DNA from: an uncultured Opitutia bacterium | GTDB taxonomy: Bacteria > Verrucomicrobiota > Verrucomicrobiae > Opitutales > MB11C04 | DNA: 10,174 nucleotides | Assembly (NCBI GenBank): GCA_913048545.1 | Contig: CAJWWH010000060.1 | Span: forward strand, 1 to 10,174 | Direction of reading: 5' to 3' | In this document: positions 1 to 6,386 of the stretch, one piece after another | Layout: each line of letters opens with the position of its first letter | Position numbering within the stretch: position 1 is the stretch's first letter | Translations under genes and position numbers: made by a program | Notes under the pieces: model-generated | What the model saw: only the letters and a program-made list of their open reading frames with translations | Told to the model about the DNA's origin: nothing | The model's database searches: none

Positions 1-4
1 ATTA

Positions 5-955
5 ATGAAAGAACTTCTTAATCAAATCAAGCGACTTCGTGTTCTAGTTGTCGGAGATGTCATGCTTGACCGCTATGTGACCGGGGATGTTCACCGTATA
101 TCTCCCGAGGCACCCGTTCCTGTACTCACGGTTGGAAGTGAACGGGTTGTTGCCGGTGGAGCAGCCAATGTTGCTCTAAACTGTGCATCAATGGGAGCCC
201 ATGTCGAGGTATGTGGATGGTTTGGAAATGATGCTCAGGGGGAACAACTGAGGGAGCTTTTATTAAATAATAAAATAGAAGTTGATCATTCATTTCGCTT
301 TTCGGGCATACCCACGATCAGTAAGACTCGGGTTACTTCTGGAAGTCAGCAAATTTGCCGGGTCGATCGGGAAAATTCATCTTCTGATTATCAACCTGAT
401 TTAACAAAGCTGACTGATGTTTTTGCTGCCAAAGCCACTCAGTCTGATCTGGTGATCATTTCCGATTATGGAAAAGGATTTGTAACCAATGAATTACTTG
501 AACTACTTAGAAAAAAATCATCATTTATCGCCGTGGACCCGAAACCTAGTCGGTTATTGAATTACTGTAATCCTGACTTGCTTACCCCGAATCGGTCTGA
601 AGCTCTTGAACTCGCAGGGAAATCGAGGCAGATGAAAGAACCTTTCCCCAAAGAACAAATTACGCAGGAAATATTTTCTAAATTTTCACCGATTAAATTG
701 GCCATTACCTTAGGTGCTGAAGGCATGCTTCTGGGCGAAAATGGAAAAGTTAAAAATATCATTCCCACTGCAGCCCGCGAAGTTTTTGATGTTTCCGGTG
801 CTGGTGACACCGTGATTGCACTTCTTGCCATGGGGTTGGTTGCAGGTGGAGATTTTGTTGAATCGGCCAAACTGGCCAACTTGGCAGCCGGCATAGTTGT
901 GGGGAAGGTTGGTACTGCCATAGCAACACCTAATGAGATTTTCGATCTCCTTTAA
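5..955 (+). CDS. hldA: D-glycero-beta-D-manno-heptose-7-phosphate kinase (kinase-only HldE/RfaE domain 1)
   Basis: PfkB/ribokinase-family sugar kinase that phosphorylates heptose 7-phosphate at C1 to give the 1,7-bisphosphate, a cytosolic step toward ADP-heptose for LPS core. The N-terminus has the HldE signature: GDVMLDRY around residues 17-24, then ISPEAPVPV around 32-40 and the glycine-rich GGAANVA at 51-57. The C-terminal GAGDT motif is at 265-269, with Asp268 as the expected catalytic base. The 316 residues match the kinase half of HldE (about 320); the cytidylyltransferase-fold half is absent, so this is the split HldA form. ATG at 5 lies next to the window edge, so the upstream leader cannot be judged. 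The next gene, encoding the following pathway enzyme, begins 5 nt after the stop, which strongly supports the heptose assignment over other PfkB kinases. Confidence 0.92.
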   Translation: MKELLNQIKRLRVLVVGDVMLDRYVTGDVHRISPEAPVPVLTVGSERVVAGGAANVALNCASMGAHVEVCGWFGNDAQGEQLRELLLNNKIEVDHSFRFSGIPTISKTRVTSGSQQICRVDRENSSSDYQPDLTKLTDVFAAKATQSDLVIISDYGKGFVTNELLELLRKKSSFIAVDPKPSRLLNYCNPDLLTPNRSEALELAGKSRQMKEPFPKEQITQEIFSKFSPIKLAITLGAEGMLLGENGKVKNIIPTAAREVFDVSGAGDTVIALLAMGLVAGGDFVESAKLANLAAGIVVGKVGTAIATPNEIFDLL

Positions 956-960
956 ATAGA

Positions 961-1506
961 ATGCCCCGAGCCGTTTTTTTAGACCGGGATGGGACGCTCA
1001 TTGAAGATGCCCATTATCTCAAGGATCCCAATAAAATAAGAATTATTAACAGAACGGGGGAAGCATTGGTGAAAATGAAAGAGGCTGGATATTTGCTTTT
1101 TATGCACACGAATCAATCTGGGATTGCCCGCGGTTATTATGGCTGGGATGATGTTCATGCCTGTAATCAAAGAATGCTTGAACTTTTGAAGTTAAAAAAT
1201 GACTTCTGGGATGGTGTTTGTGTGGCCCCCGAATCTCCGGATGAAAAAGAAGCTGGCTATCGTAAACCGTCAGAAAAATATCAGCTTGAAATGATTTCAA
1301 AATATGGGTTGACCCCGTCTTCTTCCTGGATGGTGGGAGATAAATGGATAGATGCTGAAACCGGCTTAAGAGCAAAATTAAATGGAGCACTGGTGAAAAC
1401 AGGGAAAGTGATTGGACAGGAAGTTGAAAAACTCGCTCGAGAAAAAAATGTGCCTATTTGTGAAGATTTATTTTCATTCACGAACACTTATTTAATTAAT
1501 ATATAA
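961..1506 (+). CDS. gmhB: D-glycero-D-manno-heptose 1,7-bisphosphate 7-phosphatase, GmhB-like HAD phosphatase
   Basis: HAD-superfamily phosphatase of 181 residues, the usual GmhB length, expected to remove the C7 phosphate from heptose bisphosphate made by the preceding kinase. HAD motifs are clear: DRDGT at 8-12 (nucleophile Asp8, acid/base Asp10), TNQSG at 50-54, RKP at 101-103 and VGDKWID at 125-131. Family members usually carry a zinc loop (Cys-x-His ... Cys-x-Cys just before RKP). Here only Cys87 remains; the His position is Ala89 and the CxC positions are Ala98 and Tyr100, so the metal site is probably lost. The histidinol-phosphatase half of HisB is a close relative, but the position directly after hldA favours GmhB. 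Its stop shares one base with the start of the Nudix gene (TAATG). Confidence 0.85.
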   Translation: MPRAVFLDRDGTLIEDAHYLKDPNKIRIINRTGEALVKMKEAGYLLFMHTNQSGIARGYYGWDDVHACNQRMLELLKLKNDFWDGVCVAPESPDEKEAGYRKPSEKYQLEMISKYGLTPSSSWMVGDKWIDAETGLRAKLNGALVKTGKVIGQEVEKLAREKNVPICEDLFSFTNTYLINI

Positions 1507-2060
1507 TGAGTGCCAATTTTCCAAGCAAGTGGAATGTAATCCAAGATGAAATCCATGCGGATTGTCGAATTTTTCAAGTGCATAAACGGAAAATGGTTCG
1601 TGAATCCGATCACAAAGAGGGAGAATTTTATGTCATTGATTCAAATGACTGGGTAAATGTGCTCGCAATTACTTCCGATCAAAAAATTGTGCTCGTTCGA
1701 CAGTTTCGGTATGGAAACGAACAATACTCCCTTGAACCACCGGGTGGGGTAATAGAAAAGGGCGAGGGTCCGGTTGAAGCAGGATTAAGGGAGCTCGTTG
1801 AGGAAACGGGTTATTCAGGGAAAGACCCCAAACTGATTGGAAGTGTTTTTCCAAATTCCGCCATCATGTCGAACCGTTGTCATTTTGTCATACTGCGCGA
1901 TGTTGAAAAACATAACCCAGTAAGTTTTGATCCGCATGAAGAATTGGAAACAGTTTTGGTTCCGGTTTCTGAACTTTCAGAATTGATCAGGAGCGGAGAA
2001 ATTTCCCACTCTATTGCACTGAATGCAATCCTGTACCTAAGAATGGAGTTGGATGGATGA
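1506..2060 (+). CDS. Nudix hydrolase, ADP-ribose/ADP-sugar pyrophosphatase type
   Basis: Nudix enzyme of 184 residues with a perfect Nudix box (G-x5-E-x7-RE-U-x-EE-x-G-U) at residues 81-103: Gly81, Glu87, Arg95-Glu96, Glu99-Glu100 and Gly102. These acidic residues bind the divalent metals. The RQFRYG segment at 65-70 and the LEPPGG just before the box resemble the ADP-ribose pyrophosphatase branch (NudF/AdpP), which cleaves ADP-sugars to AMP and sugar phosphate. The substrate cannot be fixed from sequence. The gene overlaps gmhB by one base and so is translated with the ADP-heptose genes. It may clear ADP-ribose, or may act on ADP-heptose or a side product; the latter is inference only. The end overlaps a small ORF (ATGA at 2057-2060). 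Confidence 0.85.
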   Translation: MSANFPSKWNVIQDEIHADCRIFQVHKRKMVRESDHKEGEFYVIDSNDWVNVLAITSDQKIVLVRQFRYGNEQYSLEPPGGVIEKGEGPVEAGLRELVEETGYSGKDPKLIGSVFPNSAIMSNRCHFVILRDVEKHNPVSFDPHEELETVLVPVSELSELIRSGEISHSIALNAILYLRMELDG

Positions 2061-2125
2061 GTCGTTTTTTGCTTAATCCTCAACGCTTTACCTCTTTACC
2101 ATTAGACCAACTAGGTATAGTATGA
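2057..2125 (+). CDS. Possible 22-residue leader/coupling ORF between the Nudix gene and the regulator
   Basis: An ATG at 2057 overlaps the Nudix stop as ATGA and opens a 22-codon frame that begins MSRFLLNPQR and ends LDQLGIV before TGA at 2123-2125. That stop again overlaps another ATG (2122). There is no recognisable domain and no Shine-Dalgarno sequence; translation would depend on ribosomes finishing the Nudix gene. It could be a coupling device, a regulatory leader or chance. No run of one amino acid type is seen that would suggest a classic attenuator. It is listed because of its position in the start/stop chain and not because the peptide is recognised. Confidence 0.3.
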   Translation: MSRFLLNPQRFTSLPLDQLGIV

Positions 2126-2136
2126 ATTTAATATGA
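2122..2136 (+). CDS. Possible 4-codon mini-ORF (MNLI) overlapping the regulator start
   Basis: ATG at 2122 follows directly in the ATGA overlap of the 22-codon ORF and reads MNLI before TGA at 2134-2136. That stop overlaps the ATG of the Lrp/AsnC gene at 2133. With the previous ORF it forms an unbroken series of stop/start overlaps from the Nudix gene to the regulator. A 4-codon frame can easily arise by chance, so only its place in the series makes it notable. Confidence 0.2.
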   Translation: MNLI

Positions 2137-2615
2137 GTAGTCTAATTTCCCTGCTATTTGAAACTGGAGATCCGCGTCCTGAAAATCTCGCCAAAATACT
2201 TGGCAAGAGTAAACAGGAGGTGGAGCAGGAGCTTGAAGAATTGCAGGAAAATAAAACTCTGCTCGGATGGGCTCCTATATTAAATCCTGATAAAACTGAT
2301 CCCGGGAAAGTGCGGGCGGTGATTGAAGTGAAGATAAGTCCCGAACGGGAGGGCGGATTTGACCGGATGGCACTGCGGATCGCACGCTTTGAAGAAGTGG
2401 ACTCCTGTTATCTGATGTCAGGTGGATATGATCTGCTTGTTTTTGTGTCGGGAAAAGATTTAAATTCCGTTGCCGCCTTTATTTCTGAACGACTGGCCAC
2501 GATTGAGGGTGTCCTCTCGACTGCCACGCATTTTCTGCTCCGACCGTACAAGGAACAGAATCACATCCTTGTCAAAGATGGAATGGAGGAAGAAAAACCC
2601 GCGGTTAGTCCATAA
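2133..2615 (+). CDS. Lrp/AsnC-family transcriptional regulator
   Basis: DNA-binding regulator of 160 residues, the standard Lrp/AsnC length. An N-terminal winged helix-turn-helix spans about residues 3-45 (ENLAKILGKSKQEVEQELEEL). It is followed by a RAM/AsnC ligand-binding domain of about 60-140, with a GGYDLLVFV strand-turn at 97-105 typical of the effector-binding core. Such proteins form dimers to octamers and sense amino acids. The aminotransferase starts 2 nt after its stop, so the two are cotranscribed and the regulator most likely controls this operon. The arrangement matches B. subtilis alaR-alaT (known family context), but the ligand is not shown by the sequence. A charged tail (MEEEKPAVSP) extends past the RAM domain. 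No Shine-Dalgarno precedes ATG 2133. Confidence 0.9.
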   Translation: MSSLISLLFETGDPRPENLAKILGKSKQEVEQELEELQENKTLLGWAPILNPDKTDPGKVRAVIEVKISPEREGGFDRMALRIARFEEVDSCYLMSGGYDLLVFVSGKDLNSVAAFISERLATIEGVLSTATHFLLRPYKEQNHILVKDGMEEEKPAVSP

Positions 2616-2617
2616 GT

Positions 2618-3814
2618 ATGATAGATCCTGAAAATTTCATCGCTGAACATGTCAAAGGTTTGCCCCGCTCGGGCATACGTGATTTTTTTGCCATTGTTTC
2701 GGAAATGCCTCAAGCGATTTCTCTCGGAATTGGAGAGCCCGATTTTGTAACCCCATGGAAAATTAGGGAGGCCTCAATTTTCGCTCTGGAAAAAGGAAAG
2801 ACCTCGTACACGGATAATCGGGGTCTTTTGTCACTGAGAAAAGAAATTTCAAAATATTGTGAATCTTTCTTTGGGCCTGAATATGATCCGGCTTCTGAAA
2901 TTTTGGTAACCGTTGGCGTTTCCGAAGCGATTGACATTGCATTGCGTTCAATTCTCAATCCCGGGGATAAGGTTTTATATCACGAACCCTGTTATGTCTC
3001 CTATGCGCCAAGTGTTACCCTTGCATTTGGAGAAGCTATTCCAGTCGCCACAACCCCGGGGCAGGATTTTTCCCTCGATCCGGAAGCATTCGAAAATGCA
3101 TGGCAACCGGGATGCAAAATTTTAATGCTCAATTTTCCGACCAACCCAACGGGTGGCACTGCGGATCGGGAAAAACTGGAAAGACTTGCCAAATTTGCTA
3201 AAGAAAAAGATCTCATTGTGATTAGCGATGAAATCTATGCAGAATTAACTTATGAGGGCGAACATGTCAGTATTGCCTCCCTTCCGGGCATGAGAGAACG
3301 CACCCTTTTATTACATGGATTTTCAAAAGGATTTGCGATGACCGGATTTCGGATCGGCTTCGGATGCGGCCCTGAGTGGTTAATCGAGGCGATGATGAAA
3401 ATACACCAGTACTGTATGATGTGTGCCCCCATTTTAAGCCAGGAAGCTGCAATAGAAGCCTTGGTCAATGGCGTGGAAGATGTGAAGCGTATGCGTGATC
3501 AATATCATAAAAGGCGTGATTTTGTGGTTCGTCGTTTAAACGAGATTGGATTAAATTGTCATTTACCCAGAGGGTCATTTTACGCTTTTCCAAGCGTGGA
3601 AAGTACTGGATTGAATGAAGTCGATTTTTGCCATCGCCTACTCCGTGAGCAGGAGGTGGCAGTGGTTCCGGGCACGGCCTTTGGGGATCATGGCGTGAAC
3701 CATGTGCGGGCCAGTTTTTCAACTTCCTATGAAAAGCTGGTGGAGGCAACGGCGCGCCTGGAATCTTTTGTGGATTGCCTGAGTTCCGAAAAGGCCGATT
3801 CAGCTGCGGTTTAA
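2618..3814 (+). CDS. PLP-dependent class I/II aminotransferase (AlaT/PatA-like)
   Basis: Fold-type I aminotransferase of 398 residues, full length for the family. It transfers the amino group of an amino acid to a 2-oxo acid in the cytosol. Visible signatures: GIGEPDF at 37-43, YTDNRGL around 64-70, FPTNPTG at 173-179, SDEIYAEL at 203-210, PLP-binding Lys237 in GFSKGFAMTGFRIG, PGTAFG at 351-356 and Arg364 in VRASFS for the substrate carboxylate. It lies 2 nt behind an Lrp/AsnC gene, as in the alaR-alaT operon, which hints at alanine or aromatic amino acid turnover. Substrate specificity cannot be read from sequence, so no symbol is given. The nearest purine-rich run (GGAGGA, 2585-2590) is too far upstream to act as a ribosome binding site. 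Confidence 0.92.
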   Translation: MIDPENFIAEHVKGLPRSGIRDFFAIVSEMPQAISLGIGEPDFVTPWKIREASIFALEKGKTSYTDNRGLLSLRKEISKYCESFFGPEYDPASEILVTVGVSEAIDIALRSILNPGDKVLYHEPCYVSYAPSVTLAFGEAIPVATTPGQDFSLDPEAFENAWQPGCKILMLNFPTNPTGGTADREKLERLAKFAKEKDLIVISDEIYAELTYEGEHVSIASLPGMRERTLLLHGFSKGFAMTGFRIGFGCGPEWLIEAMMKIHQYCMMCAPILSQEAAIEALVNGVEDVKRMRDQYHKRRDFVVRRLNEIGLNCHLPRGSFYAFPSVESTGLNEVDFCHRLLREQEVAVVPGTAFGDHGVNHVRASFSTSYEKLVEATARLESFVDCLSSEKADSAAV

Positions 3815-3826
3815 ATTCCCTATTAT
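3799..3826 (+). promoter_or_regulatory. Weak candidate promoter for der
   Basis: TTCAGC (3799-3804) and TATTAT (3821-3826) are separated by 16 bases. The -10 matches TATAAT at five of six positions, but the -35 is poor. It would start RNA just upstream of der in the 33-base gap after the aminotransferase. Read-through from the upstream operon is an equally good explanation. Confidence 0.25.
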
Positions 3827-3847
3827 TAATTTCTTAATGCTCGAACT

Positions 3848-5248
3848 ATGAGCCTCAATCAAAGTGTTGCCATTGTCGGTCGTCCCAATGTGGGAAAAAG
3901 CCGTTTATTTAATCGTCTGGCTGGTCGCAGGATCTCTATCGTGCACGATCGTCCGGGAGTAACTAGGGATGTGGTCGTCGCCGACAGTCCGGAAGGGTAC
4001 ACCCTGATGGATACCGGGGGGATTGGAATGCAACCAGAAATGACTTCCACAGAAATTCAGGATGCAACTGAATATCAGGCCGACTTTGCCATTCGGGCTG
4101 CTGACCTCCTTCTTTTTGTGGTTGATGGCCGGGAGGGTTTAATTCCGCTTGACGAAACATTAGCGAAGAAATTCAGGAAAATGGGCAAAGAACCTATTTT
4201 AGTCGTCAATAAACTGGATGAACCTGAAAAAAATTATTCCATCTCGGAGTTTGACCAATTGGGATTTAGAGAAGTGGTTGGAGTTTCCGCTGAGCATGGG
4301 AACGGATTTGAAGAATTAATTGATACTGTTCAAAGTAAAATTCCATCTGATAATATTCTTCCCTCGGAGCGTGACACTGACCGTACAAGGATCGCATTTG
4401 TGGGCAGGCCCAATGTGGGCAAATCCTCGCTTTGTAATCGGCTGCTTGAAATGGAGCGCTTAATTGTAAGTGATGTTCCGGGAACCACCCGGGAGACCGT
4501 TGAATTGGATTTGGATTTTAAAGCCGACGGAAACGAAGAGGATTGGAAATTCAGGCTCTTCGACACAGCGGGATTAAAAAGGCATAAACGAATTGATACC
4601 TCATTGGATTTCTTCTCCGCGGTCCGGACCAAAAAAGCAATTGAATCCGTTGATGTTGTCTTTTTAGTTCTGGATGCAAGGGAAGGAGTGACCAAGCAGG
4701 ATAAAATCATGGCCGATCATATTTTAAAAGAGGGTAGGGCGTTATCTATTTTAGTCAATAAATGGGATTTAGCCTTGGAAAGCTTTCGGAAGGATCCACT
4801 GCCCGGGTACGAAGATGAAAAAGATTTCAGGAAAAGCTATGTTAAATCAATTCGTAAGGAGCTCTTTTTTCTGCCGGATTCTCCAATCAGTTTCGTATCT
4901 GCACTAACCGGTTATTCAATACGGGATTTTTTACAGGTCGCACGGGACTTGGATGCAAGGATGGATAAATCAATTTCCACTTCCGGTTTAAATAAAATAA
5001 TTGGTGAAATGTGGGAACATCGTCCGCCCGCCAAAATCAAGGGTAAGCGGTTTAAAGTTTTTTACGCGGTACAAGTAGAAAACCGACCTTTTCGTATCAA
5101 GTTGTTTTGCAACCGTGAAGAACGGTTAAACGATCAGTATCGACGATACTTGGAAAAGGGCATTCAAAAAAAATTCGGTCTTGCCGGATGCCCCCTTAAG
5201 TTCTCCTTGGCGGGTAAGGAGGTGAGGTATCAGGAGGAAAAAACCTAA
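3848..5248 (+). CDS. der: Ribosome-assembly GTPase Der (EngA)
   Basis: Essential GTPase with two tandem G domains and a KH-like C-terminal domain that acts in 50S ribosomal subunit maturation. First G domain: P-loop GRPNVGKS at 11-18, switch Thr in PGVTRD at 36-41, DTGG at 55-58, NKLD at 121-124 and SAE at 147-149. Second: GRPNVGKS at 186-193, PGTTRE at 211-216, DTAG at 239-242, NKWD at 304-307 and SALTG at 351-355. The KH region is about 360-460. At 466 residues the length is standard, and no G motif is missing. A terminator follows 20 nt after the stop, so der ends its transcript. A short ATG frame (MLEL) at 3837 runs out of phase into the start as ATGA. There is no Shine-Dalgarno. Confidence 0.98.
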   Translation: MSLNQSVAIVGRPNVGKSRLFNRLAGRRISIVHDRPGVTRDVVVADSPEGYTLMDTGGIGMQPEMTSTEIQDATEYQADFAIRAADLLLFVVDGREGLIPLDETLAKKFRKMGKEPILVVNKLDEPEKNYSISEFDQLGFREVVGVSAEHGNGFEELIDTVQSKIPSDNILPSERDTDRTRIAFVGRPNVGKSSLCNRLLEMERLIVSDVPGTTRETVELDLDFKADGNEEDWKFRLFDTAGLKRHKRIDTSLDFFSAVRTKKAIESVDVVFLVLDAREGVTKQDKIMADHILKEGRALSILVNKWDLALESFRKDPLPGYEDEKDFRKSYVKSIRKELFFLPDSPISFVSALTGYSIRDFLQVARDLDARMDKSISTSGLNKIIGEMWEHRPPAKIKGKRFKVFYAVQVENRPFRIKLFCNREERLNDQYRRYLEKGIQKKFGLAGCPLKFSLAGKEVRYQEEKT

Positions 5249-5268
5249 AATTTTATTTCAAAGTTTTT

Positions 5269-5295
5269 AAAAGCCGCAAAGATGCGGCTTTTTTT
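5269..5295 (+). terminator. Intrinsic terminator after der
   Basis: A perfect inverted repeat, AAGCCGCA (5271-5278) and TGCGGCTT (5283-5290), closes a 4-base loop (AAGA) and can extend two A-T pairs outward from 5269. It runs straight into seven T residues (5289-5295). It separates der from fmt. Confidence 0.92.
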
Positions 5296-5323
5296 GTGCC
5301 ATTTTCGTTGTCTGTTATTTAAT
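5294..5323 (+). promoter_or_regulatory. Candidate promoter for fmt
   Basis: TTGTGC (5294-5299) and TTTAAT (5318-5323) lie 18 bases apart, just after the der terminator and 25 bases before the fmt start. The -10 is a fair match and the -35 is weak. Position supports it: fmt needs its own start of transcription after a strong terminator. Confidence 0.35.
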
Positions 5324-5347
5324 TTTAGATTTTTCTGAAACGCGATT

Positions 5348-6322
5348 ATGACAAACCGAATTTACCGGGTGGCATTCCTTGGATCTGACGAGATTGCCTT
5401 GCCTTTTCTGGAATATCTTCACCATGCATGTCCATTGGTGGATCTTGGGTTGGTCCTTACCCAGCCAGATCGTCGGACCGGGCGAGGGAGGAAGATGACT
5501 CAAAATGCGATCAAACAATGGTCGATCAGTCATTCTATCCCCTGCAAAAGTCCGGAAAAGCCTGCGGAGCGTGAATGCGATTGGATTCGGGAGGAAAAAA
5601 TTGATTGCATGCTCGTAATGGCTTACGGACACATTTTAAAAAAAATATTTTTGGATCTCTCTCCCGGGGGTTGCTTTAACCTACACGCCTCTCTTTTACC
5701 AAAATACCGGGGTGCGTCTCCAATCGAGACTGCAATCGCGATGGGAGAAACGCTCTCTGGCGTAACTCTCATGAGGGTTGTTCAAAAGATGGACGCCGGA
5801 CCAATCGTGGATTCCGAGTCAGTGAAAATTGATAGACTGGACACGGGATCCACGCTGCGGGAAAAAATTGCTCAGTCATGCGTTCCTTTAATTCAACGAA
5901 ATATTGAAGCACTGGTAAAAGGTTCCGCAGAAGAAATGGTTCAGGAGGAAGGAAATTCTACTTACTGCCGAAAACTCTTCAAAGAAGACGGAAACCTCAA
6001 TTTTTCGGTACCTGCTAAAATTTTGGTAGATCGAGTCCGTGCCTTTCAATCCTGGCCTGGTTGTGGTTTTTCAATCCGGGGGAAAAAATTCAGAATTGGA
6101 TTGGCGGAGGAGAAAAAAAATGTCCTTTTGCTCAAGCCTGGCGAGACAGCGAGGGATGGCGATGGGAATTTTTTGATTGGTACGGCTAAGGAAGCACTAT
6201 GTCTTTTAAAATTACAGAAACCCGGTGGGAAAATGCTTAATGTAGAAGATTTTCTACGCGGTTTTAATTTTCCATTTGGTGAAATTGTAGAATCATTGGA
6301 GATGAAAAATCTTCTTCTTTAA
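5348..6322 (+). CDS. fmt: Methionyl-tRNA formyltransferase
   Basis: Transfers a formyl group from 10-formyl-tetrahydrofolate to Met-tRNA(fMet), the first step of bacterial translation initiation. At 324 residues it has the usual length. The catalytic triad equivalent is Asn111, His113 and Asp149. They sit in FNLHASLLPKYRGASPIE (110-127), which matches the folate-binding SLLP signature, and in MDAGPI (148-153). The N-terminal Rossmann part carries QPDRRTGRGRK at 39-49, and the C-terminal tRNA-binding domain has the conserved RAFQSWPG at 231-238. The common neighbour def (peptide deformylase) is not adjacent; der lies upstream behind a terminator, and a LysM protein lies 64 nt downstream. ATG 5348 is the only start that fits the N-terminal Rossmann strand. 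Confidence 0.97.
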   Translation: MTNRIYRVAFLGSDEIALPFLEYLHHACPLVDLGLVLTQPDRRTGRGRKMTQNAIKQWSISHSIPCKSPEKPAERECDWIREEKIDCMLVMAYGHILKKIFLDLSPGGCFNLHASLLPKYRGASPIETAIAMGETLSGVTLMRVVQKMDAGPIVDSESVKIDRLDTGSTLREKIAQSCVPLIQRNIEALVKGSAEEMVQEEGNSTYCRKLFKEDGNLNFSVPAKILVDRVRAFQSWPGCGFSIRGKKFRIGLAEEKKNVLLLKPGETARDGDGNFLIGTAKEALCLLKLQKPGGKMLNVEDFLRGFNFPFGEIVESLEMKNLLL

Positions 6323-6386
6323 GAAAAGGAAATTCAAATAGCTAAAAGATTTCTTGCATCAGTAGAATAATTATTTAATTTTATAG

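Noticed and set aside
562..921. - strand open frame of 119 codons opposite the heptose kinase
   Set aside because: It lies entirely within a conserved PfkB kinase and has a Ser/Pro/Ala-rich composition typical of an antisense shadow.
2080..2117. On the - strand, a D-arm-like string (GGTCTAATGGTA) suggested a tRNA or tRNA remnant
   Set aside because: No matching anticodon stem, T-arm (GGTTCGA) or acceptor stem is present around it.
4330..4710. - strand open frame of 126 codons inside der
   Set aside because: It is antisense to the second G domain of Der, whose motifs are all intact on the + strand.
6323..6386. Possible terminator between fmt and the LysM gene
   Set aside because: Only short, A/T-only pairing (AAGAAA with TTTCTT) is available, with no GC-rich stem or following T run.
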